From Marinomonas rhizomae (GTDB lineage: Bacteria; Pseudomonadota; Gammaproteobacteria; Pseudomonadales; Marinomonadaceae): a stretch of DNA of 64,000 nucleotides. A program made the position numbers and the translations under genes. A model generated the notes under the pieces. That model did not search any database, had not been told where the DNA came from, and was given only the letters and a program-made list of their open reading frames with translations. The stretch covers positions 3,100,001 to 3,164,000 of the forward strand of contig NZ_CP073343.1 in NCBI RefSeq assembly GCF_024397855.1, in the 5' to 3' direction. This document shows, in pieces, positions 21,701 through 29,215 of the stretch (position 1 is the first letter of the stretch; every line of letters begins with the position of its first letter).

Positions 21701-22183
21701 GGCTTTCAGCCTGGGGTCTTGTGCTTCGCCACCTTCCCAAGATTTAATCCAATCCGGACGGTAAACCAAATATTGATCGTAAATATCGGCAATGCTGCTG
21801 CATAACTGAAAGCGCCGAATTTGCGTATCGTCTTCTTCAAGATACCAACTTAGCGCCTGAAATTCTGGTTCGTTAAGGCGAGTATCCAGCAAGCGCATCA
21901 AGCGCCACACTAAGAAAGGTTTATTAAATTCACTCTGCGCGGGAATATCGTCTAAGGTTTGCGAAAAAGTTTGCCAAACAAAAGTAGAAGGCAAAGGAAA
22001 CACCAAACCCGCAGCGATAGAATGCGACTCGGCTAAGAACATCTTCAGCCATTGCGCCATACCGGGGTTTTGCACCAAAATGGATTCATCATCAAACGGA
22101 TTTTCTGGTGGAGAAACAGCCAGAATCTTCGCAAGCAACACGGCTAAATCTTCTAGACGGTTACCTGTGTAAAGTTGAAACAT
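18791..22183 (-). CDS. recC: RecBCD enzyme subunit RecC
   Basis: Scaffold subunit of RecBCD that recognises Chi and splits the strands. 1130 residues, close to E. coli RecC (1122). The N terminus MFQLYTGNRLEDLAVLLAKIL, the segment ILVQNPGMAQWLKMFLAE and the middle VCVLGLNEGGYPRS are typical RecC blocks; it is a helicase-like protein without a functional Walker A. First gene of the recC-recB-recD operon, lying downstream of a tRNA-Ala gene on the same strand. Confidence 0.95.
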   Translation of the reverse strand: MFQLYTGNRLEDLAVLLAKILAVSPPENPFDDESILVQNPGMAQWLKMFLAESHSIAAGLVFPLPSTFVWQTFSQTLDDIPAQSEFNKPFLVWRLMRLLDTRLNEPEFQALSWYLEEDDTQIRRFQLCSSIADIYDQYLVYRPDWIKSWEGGEAQDPRLKAIFEQQPWQAILWRDLVADVSQQGTSLYHRGNLIEALHDATQSFSRPVGVPERIFIFGVSSLPPNTLESLRVLAVSGWIDVHLFLQNPCRFYWGDVVDKHYLGREIKRQTLKPGLSTDTLHLDANPLLASWGRLGRDYIAQLQEMADSELEVFEDYRTEQSTGLLQWVQQDVLTLENHGSKEERDASIANAEYRHPVDVDDQSIRVHLCHSPLREVEVLHDQLLQMFESDPSLTPKDVIVMLPDVNTYSPFVKAVFGGVKGSAQVRKHIPFALIDQSGGMENPIVDAYLYLLGLGESRFTLSELISVLEVPAVLARFELTADELERIRQWSTEVGIRWGLDGKTAQQHDLPIQESHTWLNGVRRMLLGYAMGHDHIWEGALSYGDVEGLEASVAGKLAEFLVAINDAQAKLMESLAPKEWISTLYYLAERFFLLEEDDAFQVLLTKQLDALTLQWQQAHFDSPLDQQVIRQLLSPLLQESQGGQRFLAGRVNFCTLMPMRSVPFKVICVLGLNEGGYPRSVAPMGFDLMVGQYRSGDRSRREDDKYLFLEALMSARDCFYISYVGRSIQDNSEKNPSILVSELLEYIGQSCVFEGDQALAPDESQKTLLEKLILEHPLQPFNAAYYATQSSVEVNSQSSDKRLYSYDEQWLPALLSVPMDDEYSEFAPLGGLEQPRLELALDELSRFIGHPTRYFTQRRLKAYLSLQEEEEKEDEPFALDGLAGYQLREGLLQAMLKGDDDQFVERLSLMGALPYGALGRLSLQQSRGQCQQLFSVLQGYALEECEPIEVNLALGSIVLQAWLDLPTATTRLSYRIGDLSAHQKMQAWIEHLALCAQGTPKQHHLINLSKTGKLLQHSFILIPPKDAQEYLNTMLALLQQGLCQPIALPAKSADAWCKSYCSSKAQEDLDTAWEQALKLYQDNSSAFTRSEVDDAYWQRYFPDLNRQKEAFVALCEQIWLPMHRHLEVME

Positions 22184-22298
22184 GCAAGAATCCTACGCGT
22201 TAGAAAGGAACTTAATAAAATACTAATAAGCCTAACCTTGGAGGCGCTAAAAAAGAAGGACTGAATGCTTTAAATAAAGTGAGAATAAAAAAGATTAG

Positions 22299-22374
22299 TG
22301 GTGGAGCCTAGCGGGATCGAACCGCTGACCTGTTCGCTGCCAGCGAACCGCTCTCCCAGCTGAGCTAAGGCCCC
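22299..22374 (-). tRNA. tRNA-Ala (GGC)
   Basis: 76-nt cloverleaf on the minus strand. Acceptor GGGGCCT pairs with AGGCTCC, the D stem is GCTC/GAGC, the anticodon loop CTGGCAG gives anticodon GGC, the T arm is AGCGG-TTCGATC-CCGCT, and the 3' end is discriminator A plus encoded CCA. Confidence 0.97.
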
Positions 22375-22562
22375 AAAAACAGGCGAGAATTTTATGGGCG
22401 CTTCCCCACTGTGTCAACCTTTTTACAAACCACTTAGCGTATTTTAAAGACATTAAAACAACAAAATCTAACACTTAAAGAGTTGTTATAACAAACCTAC
22501 CTGTGTTTTGATAAATCTTAGTTTTCACAATACAAAGTAACAGCGCGACATGCCTTAATAAA

Positions 22563-23801
22563 ATGAGAACCGTAATGATCGAATTTCCAACGGTGTTAGA
22601 TGATCTAATGATGGCCCAGCAGCCAATACTCAAAAGAACAAAAGAAATTTTTGGGTACGAATTGTTATTCCGTGGAAAGGACGCCCTAAACGCAAATATT
22701 TCTGATGGAGAAATTGCCACCAGCCAAGTATTGGTCAACCTGTGTATTGGCATTACTGAGCTAGAGTCACAACTAAGAAAACCTTTTTTCATTAACATGA
22801 CAACAGATCTTATGTTGTCCGATGCTTTTTTTCCTATCGACCCCAACACTGTTTATATTGAAATTCTTGAGAGCCAAACGATCACGCCTGAATTCTTCGA
22901 CGCACTAAAAAGATGGCGATCTGCTGGCTATCGATTTGCCTTAGACGATTATCAGTTTACGGCCGAATACCAAGCTCTCTTACCATGGGTATCCATCGTA
23001 AAAATCGATGTTCTGGCCACTCCACCAGAACAATACAGCACTGAAATAGCAGAACTTAAGTCACGCGGTTTAATCTTACTTGCCGAGAAAGTGGAAGATT
23101 CTGCCATGTTTGAGCTTTGCAAAAATCTCGGCTTCGACCTGTTTCAAGGCTATTTTTTACAACGCCCAGAGCTCATCAAAGGCAAAAAAATTGACTCTGC
23201 AACACATGGTGCTATAGAGCTAGTCAATGCTTTGCAAAACCGAGACATTAGCATTGATGACATAGCCGATTTGGTCACTAAAAACCCCAAGCTGTCTTAC
23301 CAACTGCTCCGTATCCTAAACAGCCCTGTATGTGGAGTCGCTAAAACCGTTGTTTCAATAAAAGAAGCCGTCATATTTCTTGGGTTAGTACAATTAAAGA
23401 AGTGGGCTTTACTTATTACAATGACCTCATCGACAAGCCAACCCAGCTCTTTGCTAAAGGTATTGTTGACTCGTGGGCGTTGCTGCCAACTGCTTGCTGA
23501 AAATTCAAAATCAGCTTCCGCTGATTCCGCCTTCATGGTTGGACTCATGTCCGGTATAGACGCGGTTTTTAATGTTGAAAAGTCGGTTGTATTAAAGCAA
23601 ATCGCCTTAGACAAAAATGTCTTGGAAGCCATTATGAATCAGACAGGGGAATTAGGTGCTTACTTATCACAAGCATTAAGCTTCGAAGAGCAAAAGTGGG
23701 ACAGCATTCAGGCGATGAGTCCAGCAGAAAGGACAGTACTAAATAGAGCATTTTTAGACGCCATGCTTTGGTCTGAAGAGGTCATGCTGTCAATTAATTA
23801 A
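22563..23801 (+). CDS. EAL-HDOD signalling protein (YuxH type)
   Basis: 412-residue cytoplasmic protein with an N-terminal EAL-like domain (about 15-210) and a C-terminal HDOD domain (about 215-405). EAL traces are ELLFR (33-37, in place of EALxR), FINMT, EILES (100-104), LDDY (127-130), VKID and AEKVED, with QGYFLQRP at the end. The DFGTGYSS loop needed for catalysis is replaced by DDYQFTAEYQALL, so c-di-GMP hydrolysis is doubtful and a binding or scaffolding role is more likely (inference). Starts at 22563 or, four codons later, 22575 are both possible; neither has a strong ribosome site. Confidence 0.88.
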   Translation: MRTVMIEFPTVLDDLMMAQQPILKRTKEIFGYELLFRGKDALNANISDGEIATSQVLVNLCIGITELESQLRKPFFINMTTDLMLSDAFFPIDPNTVYIEILESQTITPEFFDALKRWRSAGYRFALDDYQFTAEYQALLPWVSIVKIDVLATPPEQYSTEIAELKSRGLILLAEKVEDSAMFELCKNLGFDLFQGYFLQRPELIKGKKIDSATHGAIELVNALQNRDISIDDIADLVTKNPKLSYQLLRILNSPVCGVAKTVVSIKEAVIFLGLVQLKKWALLITMTSSTSQPSSLLKVLLTRGRCCQLLAENSKSASADSAFMVGLMSGIDAVFNVEKSVVLKQIALDKNVLEAIMNQTGELGAYLSQALSFEEQKWDSIQAMSPAERTVLNRAFLDAMLWSEEVMLSIN

Positions 23802-23829
23802 ATTAAATCCATTATTTTTCGTTAAACGA

Positions 23830-23857
23830 TTGACACCTATAGAAAAAAATATAGAAT
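23830..23857 (+). promoter_or_regulatory. Promoter of tRNA-Leu(CAA)
   Basis: TTGACA at 23830-23835 and TAGAAT at 23852-23857, 16 bases apart, followed by a GCG discriminator, 20 bases before the tRNA. A textbook sigma-70 stable-RNA promoter. Confidence 0.8.
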
Positions 23858-23876
23858 GCGTTTCACCTTTTTCAAG

Positions 23877-23961
23877 GCCAGTGTGGTGGAATTGGTAGAC
23901 ACGACGGATTCAAAATCCGTTGCCTTCGGGTGTGGCGGTTCGAGTCCGCCTACTGGTACCA
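23877..23961 (+). tRNA. tRNA-Leu (CAA)
   Basis: 85-nt class II tRNA with a long variable arm. The anticodon stem ACGGA/TCCGT encloses TTCAAAA, giving CAA; the T arm is GGCGG-TTCGAGT-CCGCC, and the 3' end TACTGGT-A-CCA pairs with GCCAGTG including terminal G-U pairs as in E. coli tRNA-Leu. Confidence 0.97.
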
Positions 23962-23970
23962 ACATTAAAA

Positions 23971-24000
23971 AAGCGCTTACTTCGGTAAGCGCTTTTTTTT
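23971..24000 (+). terminator. Terminator of tRNA-Leu(CAA)
   Basis: AGCGCTTAC-TTCG-GTAAGCGCT hairpin with a stable UUCG tetraloop followed by eight T, ten bases after the tRNA end. Confidence 0.92.
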
Positions 24001-24106
24001 GCTCTCGACTTTCACTCTCCGTTCAGAACGAAACCAATACCCACTAAAAATCAGTCTATTTTCTAGCAAGCATTGGCTCGACGAGAAGTGAAACGACAAT
24101 CAAGAA

Positions 24107-24535
24107 TTAATCGTCAAATCCATGCATAACATAATCTGGCAAGTCTTCTTCTTTCGGTATTGGTGTCGATGCCCCAGATTCATCAATTGCAACAAACTTA
24201 AACATACCTTCCGTTACTTTTTCGCGGCGACCAATACGACCACGACGAACCCAAGCTTCCACCAGAATGTTCATTGAAGTGCGACCAACGGATTCCACTC
24301 TAGTATAAACACCTAAAATATCACCTACCTTTACTGGTCGGATAAAACTCATGCCATCCAAGGCAACCGTCACTACACGAGATTGAGCACGCTGGCCCGC
24401 ACAAATACCAGCAGCGATGTCCATTTGCGATACAACCCAACCACCAAAAATATCACCTGCTGGATTCGTATCTCCCGGCATAGCAACCGTCCTAGTCGTA
24501 AGACGACCCTTTGCCTTTTCTTCAAACTCTGACAT
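24107..24535 (-). CDS. yciA: Acyl-CoA thioesterase, YciA type (hotdog fold)
   Basis: Hexameric hotdog-fold thioesterase that hydrolyses a broad range of acyl-CoAs. 142 residues. The motif PGDTNPAGDIFGGWVVSQMDIAAGI (split: PGDTNPAGDIFGG at 20-32) contains the catalytic aspartate region, and VVTVALDGMSFIRPVKVGDIL is the conserved beta strand with substrate contact. Start ATG after a GAGAG. It is monocistronic, convergent with the tRNA-Leu unit. Confidence 0.92.
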   Translation of the reverse strand: MSEFEEKAKGRLTTRTVAMPGDTNPAGDIFGGWVVSQMDIAAGICAGQRAQSRVVTVALDGMSFIRPVKVGDILGVYTRVESVGRTSMNILVEAWVRRGRIGRREKVTEGMFKFVAIDESGASTPIPKEEDLPDYVMHGFDD

Positions 24536-24663
24536 AACGCTCTCTCAATTAATTATCTCGACTTATTACGGAGGCAAGTGTATCTGTTTATCCAGTCAGA
24601 GGGTAACAACAAAATATTATCGCAAGCATTTAAAAAACTCATAACAGCACACATAAACGCTGA

Positions 24664-25101
24664 CTATTTTGCTAACTCAGTCTCGTAATAAATTGCCGTA
24701 CCTTTTACCTCTGCTGTTGGGAAAGAAAAGCTTGAACCAATAGAAGTTCCTAACCCACCAGAGCTATTAGCACTTATACCAACCCCTGTTCCCAAACGCC
24801 TGAAAGACAATTGGGAAACACCATCTAAAATAACACCGTTCGCACCAACCTTAGCCGCTTGCTCTTTCAGCTCTTGAGTGGCTTTCTCTTTTCTAGACTC
24901 TTCCGTAAAACCACCATCACTGGATGCTCGCACCGTGCCAATCACTTTATAGTCAAACGCAGGCGCCTCCTCAAAGACCGTCACTTGCTCCACCTCAAGC
25001 TCTGGCATCTGCTGCCCTGTCACGACATGAGACCCAGTAGAGCAACCAAGCAACAACACAGGTAACGCCAAAGCGCATAAGTATTTAATAGAATTGATCA
25101 T
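24664..25101 (-). CDS. Putative lipoprotein of unknown function
   Basis: 145-residue predicted lipoprotein: signal peptide with lipobox LLGC (C20), then CSTGSHVVTG. The middle reads YKVIGTVRASSDGGFTEE and the second half AAKVGANGVILDGV, a pattern seen in small bacterial envelope proteins with a YbjQ-like alpha/beta fold; the C terminus VKGTAIYYE is a beta strand. No function can be given. I start at the ATG at 25099-25101 with GAGGTG upstream; an adjacent GTG would add one residue. It diverges from the CPXCG gene. Confidence 0.75.
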   Translation of the reverse strand: MINSIKYLCALALPVLLLGCSTGSHVVTGQQMPELEVEQVTVFEEAPAFDYKVIGTVRASSDGGFTEESRKEKATQELKEQAAKVGANGVILDGVSQLSFRRLGTGVGISANSSGGLGTSIGSSFSFPTAEVKGTAIYYETELAK

Positions 25102-25309
25102 CACAACACCTCACCTTAGAAGCTTAAATCATAACAGTGTTGCACAAATACCACGAAAGCAGATCGATAAAAGTGTGGATTTTAAACACAAAACAAAGAA
25201 TAAACATGACAACCTAACTAACCCACAAGCCAACGGAGCCGTTATTGTCTATGCTCTAATCATAGCCAAAACCATACAAAAGAAAGGTAAAGAAAATAAA
25301 GAGGCACTT

Positions 25310-25507
25310 ATGAGCGAATTAATCGAACAAGACATCTCCTGCCCTTACTGCGGCGAAAGCATCGAGGTTGTAATAGAAGTACTGGATGAAAGCCAAGAAT
25401 ACATAGAAGACTGCCAAGTCTGCTGCCGACCGATCACCTTCAACATCGACACCGCTTTTGATGGATCAACCTCTGTGTCGGTTCACTCGGAAAATGAGAC
25501 GTATTGA
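25310..25507 (+). CDS. CPXCG-motif cysteine-rich protein
   Basis: 65-residue cytoplasmic protein of the CPXCG family, with a metal-binding knot formed by CPYC (11-14) and CQVC (35-38) plus C39. ISCPYCGESIEVVIE and CQVCCRPITFNI are typical. Function unknown. The ATG at 25310 has AGAGG seven bases upstream; the longer open frame upstream has no ribosome site and low-complexity sequence. Confidence 0.9.
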   Translation: MSELIEQDISCPYCGESIEVVIEVLDESQEYIEDCQVCCRPITFNIDTAFDGSTSVSVHSENETY

Positions 25508-25620
25508 TTAATCAAAAAACGAAGTGAGAGAAATGTAGATAATGAAAAGCACAAAGGCAATAGATTCAAAACACAGGATATTCAAGAAAAGGAATTAGAC
25601 GCTCTGATAAATTTCAGGCA

Positions 25621-25646
25621 TAAAAAAAGGCACCATAAATGGTGCC
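25621..25646 (-). terminator. Terminator overlapping the tRNA-Leu(UAA) 3' end
   Basis: On the minus strand GGCACCA (25640-25646, the last seven bases of the tRNA including CCA) pairs perfectly with TGGTGCC (25629-25635) around a 4-nt loop, followed by TTTTTTT. The terminator hairpin therefore reuses the mature tRNA end. Confidence 0.85.
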
Positions 25647-25725
25647 CGGGACCGGAATCGAACCGGTACGCTTATTCAGCGCAAGATTTTAAGTCTTGTG
25701 TGTCTACCAATTTCACCACCCGGGC
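25640..25725 (-). tRNA. tRNA-Leu (UAA)
   Basis: 86-nt class II tRNA. Acceptor GCCCGGG, anticodon stem CAAGA/TCTTG around CTTAAAA (anticodon TAA), long variable arm, T arm ACCGG-TTCGATT-CCGGT, encoded CCA. Third of the Gly-Cys-Leu trio downstream of pgsA. Confidence 0.97.
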
Positions 25726-25736
25726 ATATCTGATTT

Positions 25737-25810
25737 TGGAGGCCGGAGTCGGAATCGAACCGGCGTTCACGGAGTTGCAGTCCGCTGCATGACCACTCTG
25801 CCATCCGGCC
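25737..25810 (-). tRNA. tRNA-Cys (GCA)
   Basis: 74-nt cloverleaf: acceptor GGCCGGA/TCCGGCC, anticodon loop CTGCAAC (GCA), T arm GCCGG-TTCGATT-CCGAC, discriminator T and encoded CCA, as expected for tRNA-Cys. Confidence 0.97.
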
Positions 25811-25832
25811 TTCTATCAGATTATCTTTTGAT

Positions 25833-25907
25833 TGGAGCGGGAAACGAGGCTCGAACTCGCGACCCCAACCTTGGCAAGGTTGTGCTCTACCACTGAGCTA
25901 TTCCCGC
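25833..25907 (-). tRNA. tRNA-Gly (GCC)
   Basis: 75-nt cloverleaf: acceptor GCGGGAA/TTCCCGC, anticodon stem CAACC/GGTTG around TTGCCAA (GCC), T arm with TTCGAGC, discriminator T and CCA. First of the tRNA trio after pgsA; the same order occurs in Pseudomonas. Confidence 0.97.
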
Positions 25908-26003
25908 GTCTCAAAAGACGGTGCCTATTCTATGTATTTGAGCTTTCACGTCAAGGAAAAAATCCAAATAAATAACTAACTTAGGCACTTTTTTTAAATC
26001 TGT

Positions 26004-26564
26004 TTAGTTTTTGTTCGACTCTTTGGACATTAGCTCAGGCCACGCCGCTTTTAAATAAATATACATAGACCAAAGAGTTAGTAAGGCCGCAGCAATGAGC
26101 ACCACCTCTCCCACATGAGCAACCATGGTATCTGGTCGACTTCCTAGCAAGATGAAAATCGCCAACATCTGCATGGTGGTTTTCAGTTTACCAATATAAG
26201 AAACCGCTACGCTGGCGCGCTTGCCCATTTCTGCCATCCATTCACGCAATGCCGAAATAACGATCTCGCGACCGACGATGACAGCACTGGCTAGCGTTAG
26301 CAATGGATTAGAGTAGCTGGCCACTAATAAGACCAAGGCAATCGATACCATGAGCTTATCGGCCACTGGATCAAAAAAAGCACCAAAGGGCGTCGTTTGG
26401 TCAAGCTTTCTTGCCAAGTAACCATCCAACCAATCGGTAATGGCCGCCAAAGCAAAAATAATCGCGCAGGTGTAATAACGCCCTTCCCACGGCAAATAAT
26501 AAATCACCACAAGAATTGGAATCATGAAGATCCGTACGGAAGTCAGTATGTTTGGTATGTTCAT
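26004..26564 (-). CDS. pgsA: CDP-diacylglycerol-glycerol-3-phosphate 3-phosphatidyltransferase
   Basis: Integral membrane enzyme that makes phosphatidylglycerol phosphate from CDP-diacylglycerol and glycerol-3-phosphate. 186 residues with several spans. The CDP-alcohol phosphotransferase motif is complete: D47-G48, A51-R52, G61, D65 and D69 (DGYLAR, GAFFDPVADK). N terminus MNIPNILTSVRI is typical of PgsA. TAGGAA precedes the ATG. Downstream of uvrC by 45 bases and upstream of three tRNAs, probably one transcript. Confidence 0.96.
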   Translation of the reverse strand: MNIPNILTSVRIFMIPILVVIYYLPWEGRYYTCAIIFALAAITDWLDGYLARKLDQTTPFGAFFDPVADKLMVSIALVLLVASYSNPLLTLASAVIVGREIVISALREWMAEMGKRASVAVSYIGKLKTTMQMLAIFILLGSRPDTMVAHVGEVVLIAAALLTLWSMYIYLKAAWPELMSKESNKN

Positions 26565-26609
26565 GTTATTCCTAATTATTACGCTGAATGCATCTACATT
26601 CAGCCAAAC

Positions 26610-28433
26610 TTAACTTTTATGAAGGTAGAGATAAATTTCTTCCGCTTTTTTAGCGCTTATCCCTTTCACCTTTGAAATATCTTCCTGACTGGCTGAAAGC
26701 AACTCTTGGTACCCACCAAAGGCTGTCAGCAGCTCTTTGCGTCGATTTGGCCCGATACCTGGAATATCTTCCAATACCGAATGTCGACGCTTCTTGTCTC
26801 GTCTACGACGATGACTCTTAACCGCAAATCTATGTGCTTCATCACGAATATGTTGAATCAAGTGTAAGGCAGCCGAATCTGGCGGCAATACCACTTCATC
26901 TTCTTTGGAGCCGATATACAGAGTTTCAAGACCTGGTTTACGCGTATCGCCTTTGGCGACACCCAATAAAAAGATATTCACCAAGCCTAATTCTTTTAAC
27001 ACGGCTTCAGCCTGAGTTAACTGGCCTTTACCACCATCAATAAGCAAGACGTCTGGCGCCTCTAGCTCACCACTTTTCACGCGTTTATAGCGGCGCGTCA
27101 GTGCCTGCTTCATGGCACCGTAATCATCGCCTGGTTCGACGCCTTCGATGTTAAATGATCGGTAACGTTTTTTATCCGGCCCATCAGCCCCAAACACCAC
27201 ACACGATGCGACGGTTGCCTCGCCACTAGAGTGACTAATATCAAAACACTCCATGTGCATTGGCGGCTCAGAGAAGCCTAACAATTTTTGCAAGGCGGTT
27301 ATACGACTAAAGTGATTACGTTTGTCCGATAGGCGCGCTTGTAACCCTTGTTCGGCATTAAGTTTTGCTAACTCAAGCCAACGGGCACGCTGACCTCTCA
27401 CATTGCTCAGCACTTCAATTTTTTTCTGCGTGGTTTCGAATATACCTTCCACCAGCGCATCACCATCTTCTAGCTCGTGACTAATGATAAGCGTCTTAGG
27501 TAACTCTTGAATACCACCCAAGTAAAATTGAGCGATAAAAGACGATAATAATTCACCTTCCGTGATTTCGATCGGCATTTTGGGGTAATAACTTTTACTA
27601 CCGACTACTTTGCCTTTGCGTATCATCATCACATGAACACATAAACCACCGGGTTGAATAATAGAGGCAATCACATCAGCCTCACCCGTTTGCCCATAAA
27701 CATGCTGCTGTTCTTGGATGTGTTTGAGCTGAATAATTTGGTCACGTAACTCGGCCGCGCGTTCAAATTCCATGTCCGCGGCGGCGGCACTCATTTGTGT
27801 AGTGATTTCCGTTGTGAGCTCTTGGTCTTTACCTTGTAAAAACATGCGCGCGTGACGAACGTCCAGTTCGTATTCTTCATCACTAATTAAGTTCACGCAA
27901 GGACCAGAGCAACGCTTAATTTGATACTGCAAACAAGGCCGAGAGCGATTCGCATAGGTGCTGTCTTCACACTGGCGTACTTTGAAGACCTTTTGCATGG
28001 TATTCAAACTTTCTTTCACCGCACTTCCACTCGGAAAAGGACCAAACAAGGTGCCTTTGTCGGTTTTATCACCACGACGAAACAGCAAGGCTGGATGATG
28101 GTGATTCGATAGCAAAATATACGGGTAGGATTTATCGTCTCGCAGCAAAATATTGTACGGTGGACGATGCTGTTTAATCAGCGTTTGCTCAAGGAGCAAG
28201 GCTTCTGTTTCGCTTTTTGTGACAGCAATTTCAATTGTGTGAATACGACTAACCAAGGCCATGGTTTTGGTCGTTAACCCTGTTACGCGAAAATAGCTAG
28301 CAACACGATTTTTTAGATTTTTGGCTTTTCCGACATAGAGCAACTCGCCATTTACATCGTACATGCGATAAACGCCTGGACGTGTGGTTAAGTTGCTAAC
28401 AAAATGCTTCGGATCAAATTCTGAATGGCTCAA
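26610..28433 (-). CDS. uvrC: UvrABC system protein C
   Basis: Dual-incision nuclease of nucleotide excision repair. 607 residues: GIY-YIG nuclease at 18-95 (RPGVYRMYDVNGELLYVGKA), a UVR motif binding UvrB near 205-235 (AAADMEFERAAELRDQI), the RNase H-like 5' nuclease (MECFDISHSSGEA) and tandem helix-hairpin-helix at the C terminus (LEDIPGIGPNRRKELL, VKGISAKKAEEIY). The start is TTG at 28431-28433 with GAGG upstream; no ATG precedes the GIY domain. It follows gacA by 18 bases, the classic gacA-uvrC pair. Confidence 0.96.
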   Translation of the reverse strand: MSHSEFDPKHFVSNLTTRPGVYRMYDVNGELLYVGKAKNLKNRVASYFRVTGLTTKTMALVSRIHTIEIAVTKSETEALLLEQTLIKQHRPPYNILLRDDKSYPYILLSNHHHPALLFRRGDKTDKGTLFGPFPSGSAVKESLNTMQKVFKVRQCEDSTYANRSRPCLQYQIKRCSGPCVNLISDEEYELDVRHARMFLQGKDQELTTEITTQMSAAAADMEFERAAELRDQIIQLKHIQEQQHVYGQTGEADVIASIIQPGGLCVHVMMIRKGKVVGSKSYYPKMPIEITEGELLSSFIAQFYLGGIQELPKTLIISHELEDGDALVEGIFETTQKKIEVLSNVRGQRARWLELAKLNAEQGLQARLSDKRNHFSRITALQKLLGFSEPPMHMECFDISHSSGEATVASCVVFGADGPDKKRYRSFNIEGVEPGDDYGAMKQALTRRYKRVKSGELEAPDVLLIDGGKGQLTQAEAVLKELGLVNIFLLGVAKGDTRKPGLETLYIGSKEDEVVLPPDSAALHLIQHIRDEAHRFAVKSHRRRRDKKRRHSVLEDIPGIGPNRRKELLTAFGGYQELLSASQEDISKVKGISAKKAEEIYLYLHKS

Positions 28434-28451
28434 ACAAACCTCGTTTTTCGC

Positions 28452-29093
28452 CTAGCCCATACCAAGCACATTGTAACGTACCGCCAAGTGAATCAACTCG
28501 ACATCGCTGTCTATGTTCAACTTTGAAAAGATACGAGTACGATAAGTACTCACGGTTTTAGGACTGACATTTAAGTGCTCGGCAATTTCGTTGGATTTTT
28601 TGCAATCTACGATCATCTGAGCCACTTGTAATTCTCTATCAGATAATTGCCCCAATGGTGAACCTTGTCCGTCGATGGAAAACTTAGACAGGGCCATTTT
28701 CTGAGCAATACTTTTAGAAATATAGTGTTCGCCTTTCGATACCATTTGGATGGCTTCTAATAGCTCGGAGGTGTTGGTACCTTTGGTCACATAGCCAGAC
28801 GCACCGGCCTCCAACAGCTTCACTGGGTATAAGTTGTCATCAAGGGCAGACAAGGCAATCACCTTGGTTTTCGGTAAGATGCGCTTTATTTCTTTTGTCG
28901 CGCCTAAACCACCAATTCCCGGCATATGCACGTCCATCAAAACAATATCTGGCAATAAGATTTTAGACTGAACAATGGCTTCTTCACCACTATGTACAAC
29001 ACCGACAACCTCAACGCCTTTTACATCCTGTAATACACGACTAATACCTTGGCTAACCATGTCATGGTCGTCAACAATCAATACTTTTAACAT
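28452..29093 (-). CDS. gacA: Two-component response regulator GacA/UvrY
   Basis: NarL/FixJ-type transcription factor phosphorylated by the hybrid kinase GacS/BarA; in gammaproteobacteria it activates Rsm/Csr small RNAs that titrate CsrA/RsmA. 213 residues: receiver domain with D8, D9, phospho-acceptor D54 (VLMDVHMPG) and K104, then a LuxR-type helix-turn-helix (about 150-205: LSDRELQVAQMI, SPKTVSTYRTRIFSKL). The position before uvrC supports the GacA/UvrY/VarA assignment. ATG with GAGG upstream. Confidence 0.96.
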   Translation of the reverse strand: MLKVLIVDDHDMVSQGISRVLQDVKGVEVVGVVHSGEEAIVQSKILLPDIVLMDVHMPGIGGLGATKEIKRILPKTKVIALSALDDNLYPVKLLEAGASGYVTKGTNTSELLEAIQMVSKGEHYISKSIAQKMALSKFSIDGQGSPLGQLSDRELQVAQMIVDCKKSNEIAEHLNVSPKTVSTYRTRIFSKLNIDSDVELIHLAVRYNVLGMG

Positions 29094-29215
29094 AACAACC
29101 TCACCAAAACTTTACTACGCATCGTGTCTATTTTTATCGCACCTAGAACGGAATTGAACCTAGAGCATCCTGCCAATAAAAATTATGTTATAGAACAAAT
29201 AGAAAAAACGCACCA

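Noticed and set aside
23856..24047. Small open frame over tRNA-Leu(CAA)
   Set aside because: It translates the tRNA and its terminator; a chance frame.
25696..25896. Small open frame across the tRNA-Leu/Cys/Gly cluster
   Set aside because: Antisense to three tRNA genes; the peptide is the familiar spurious product of tRNA complements.
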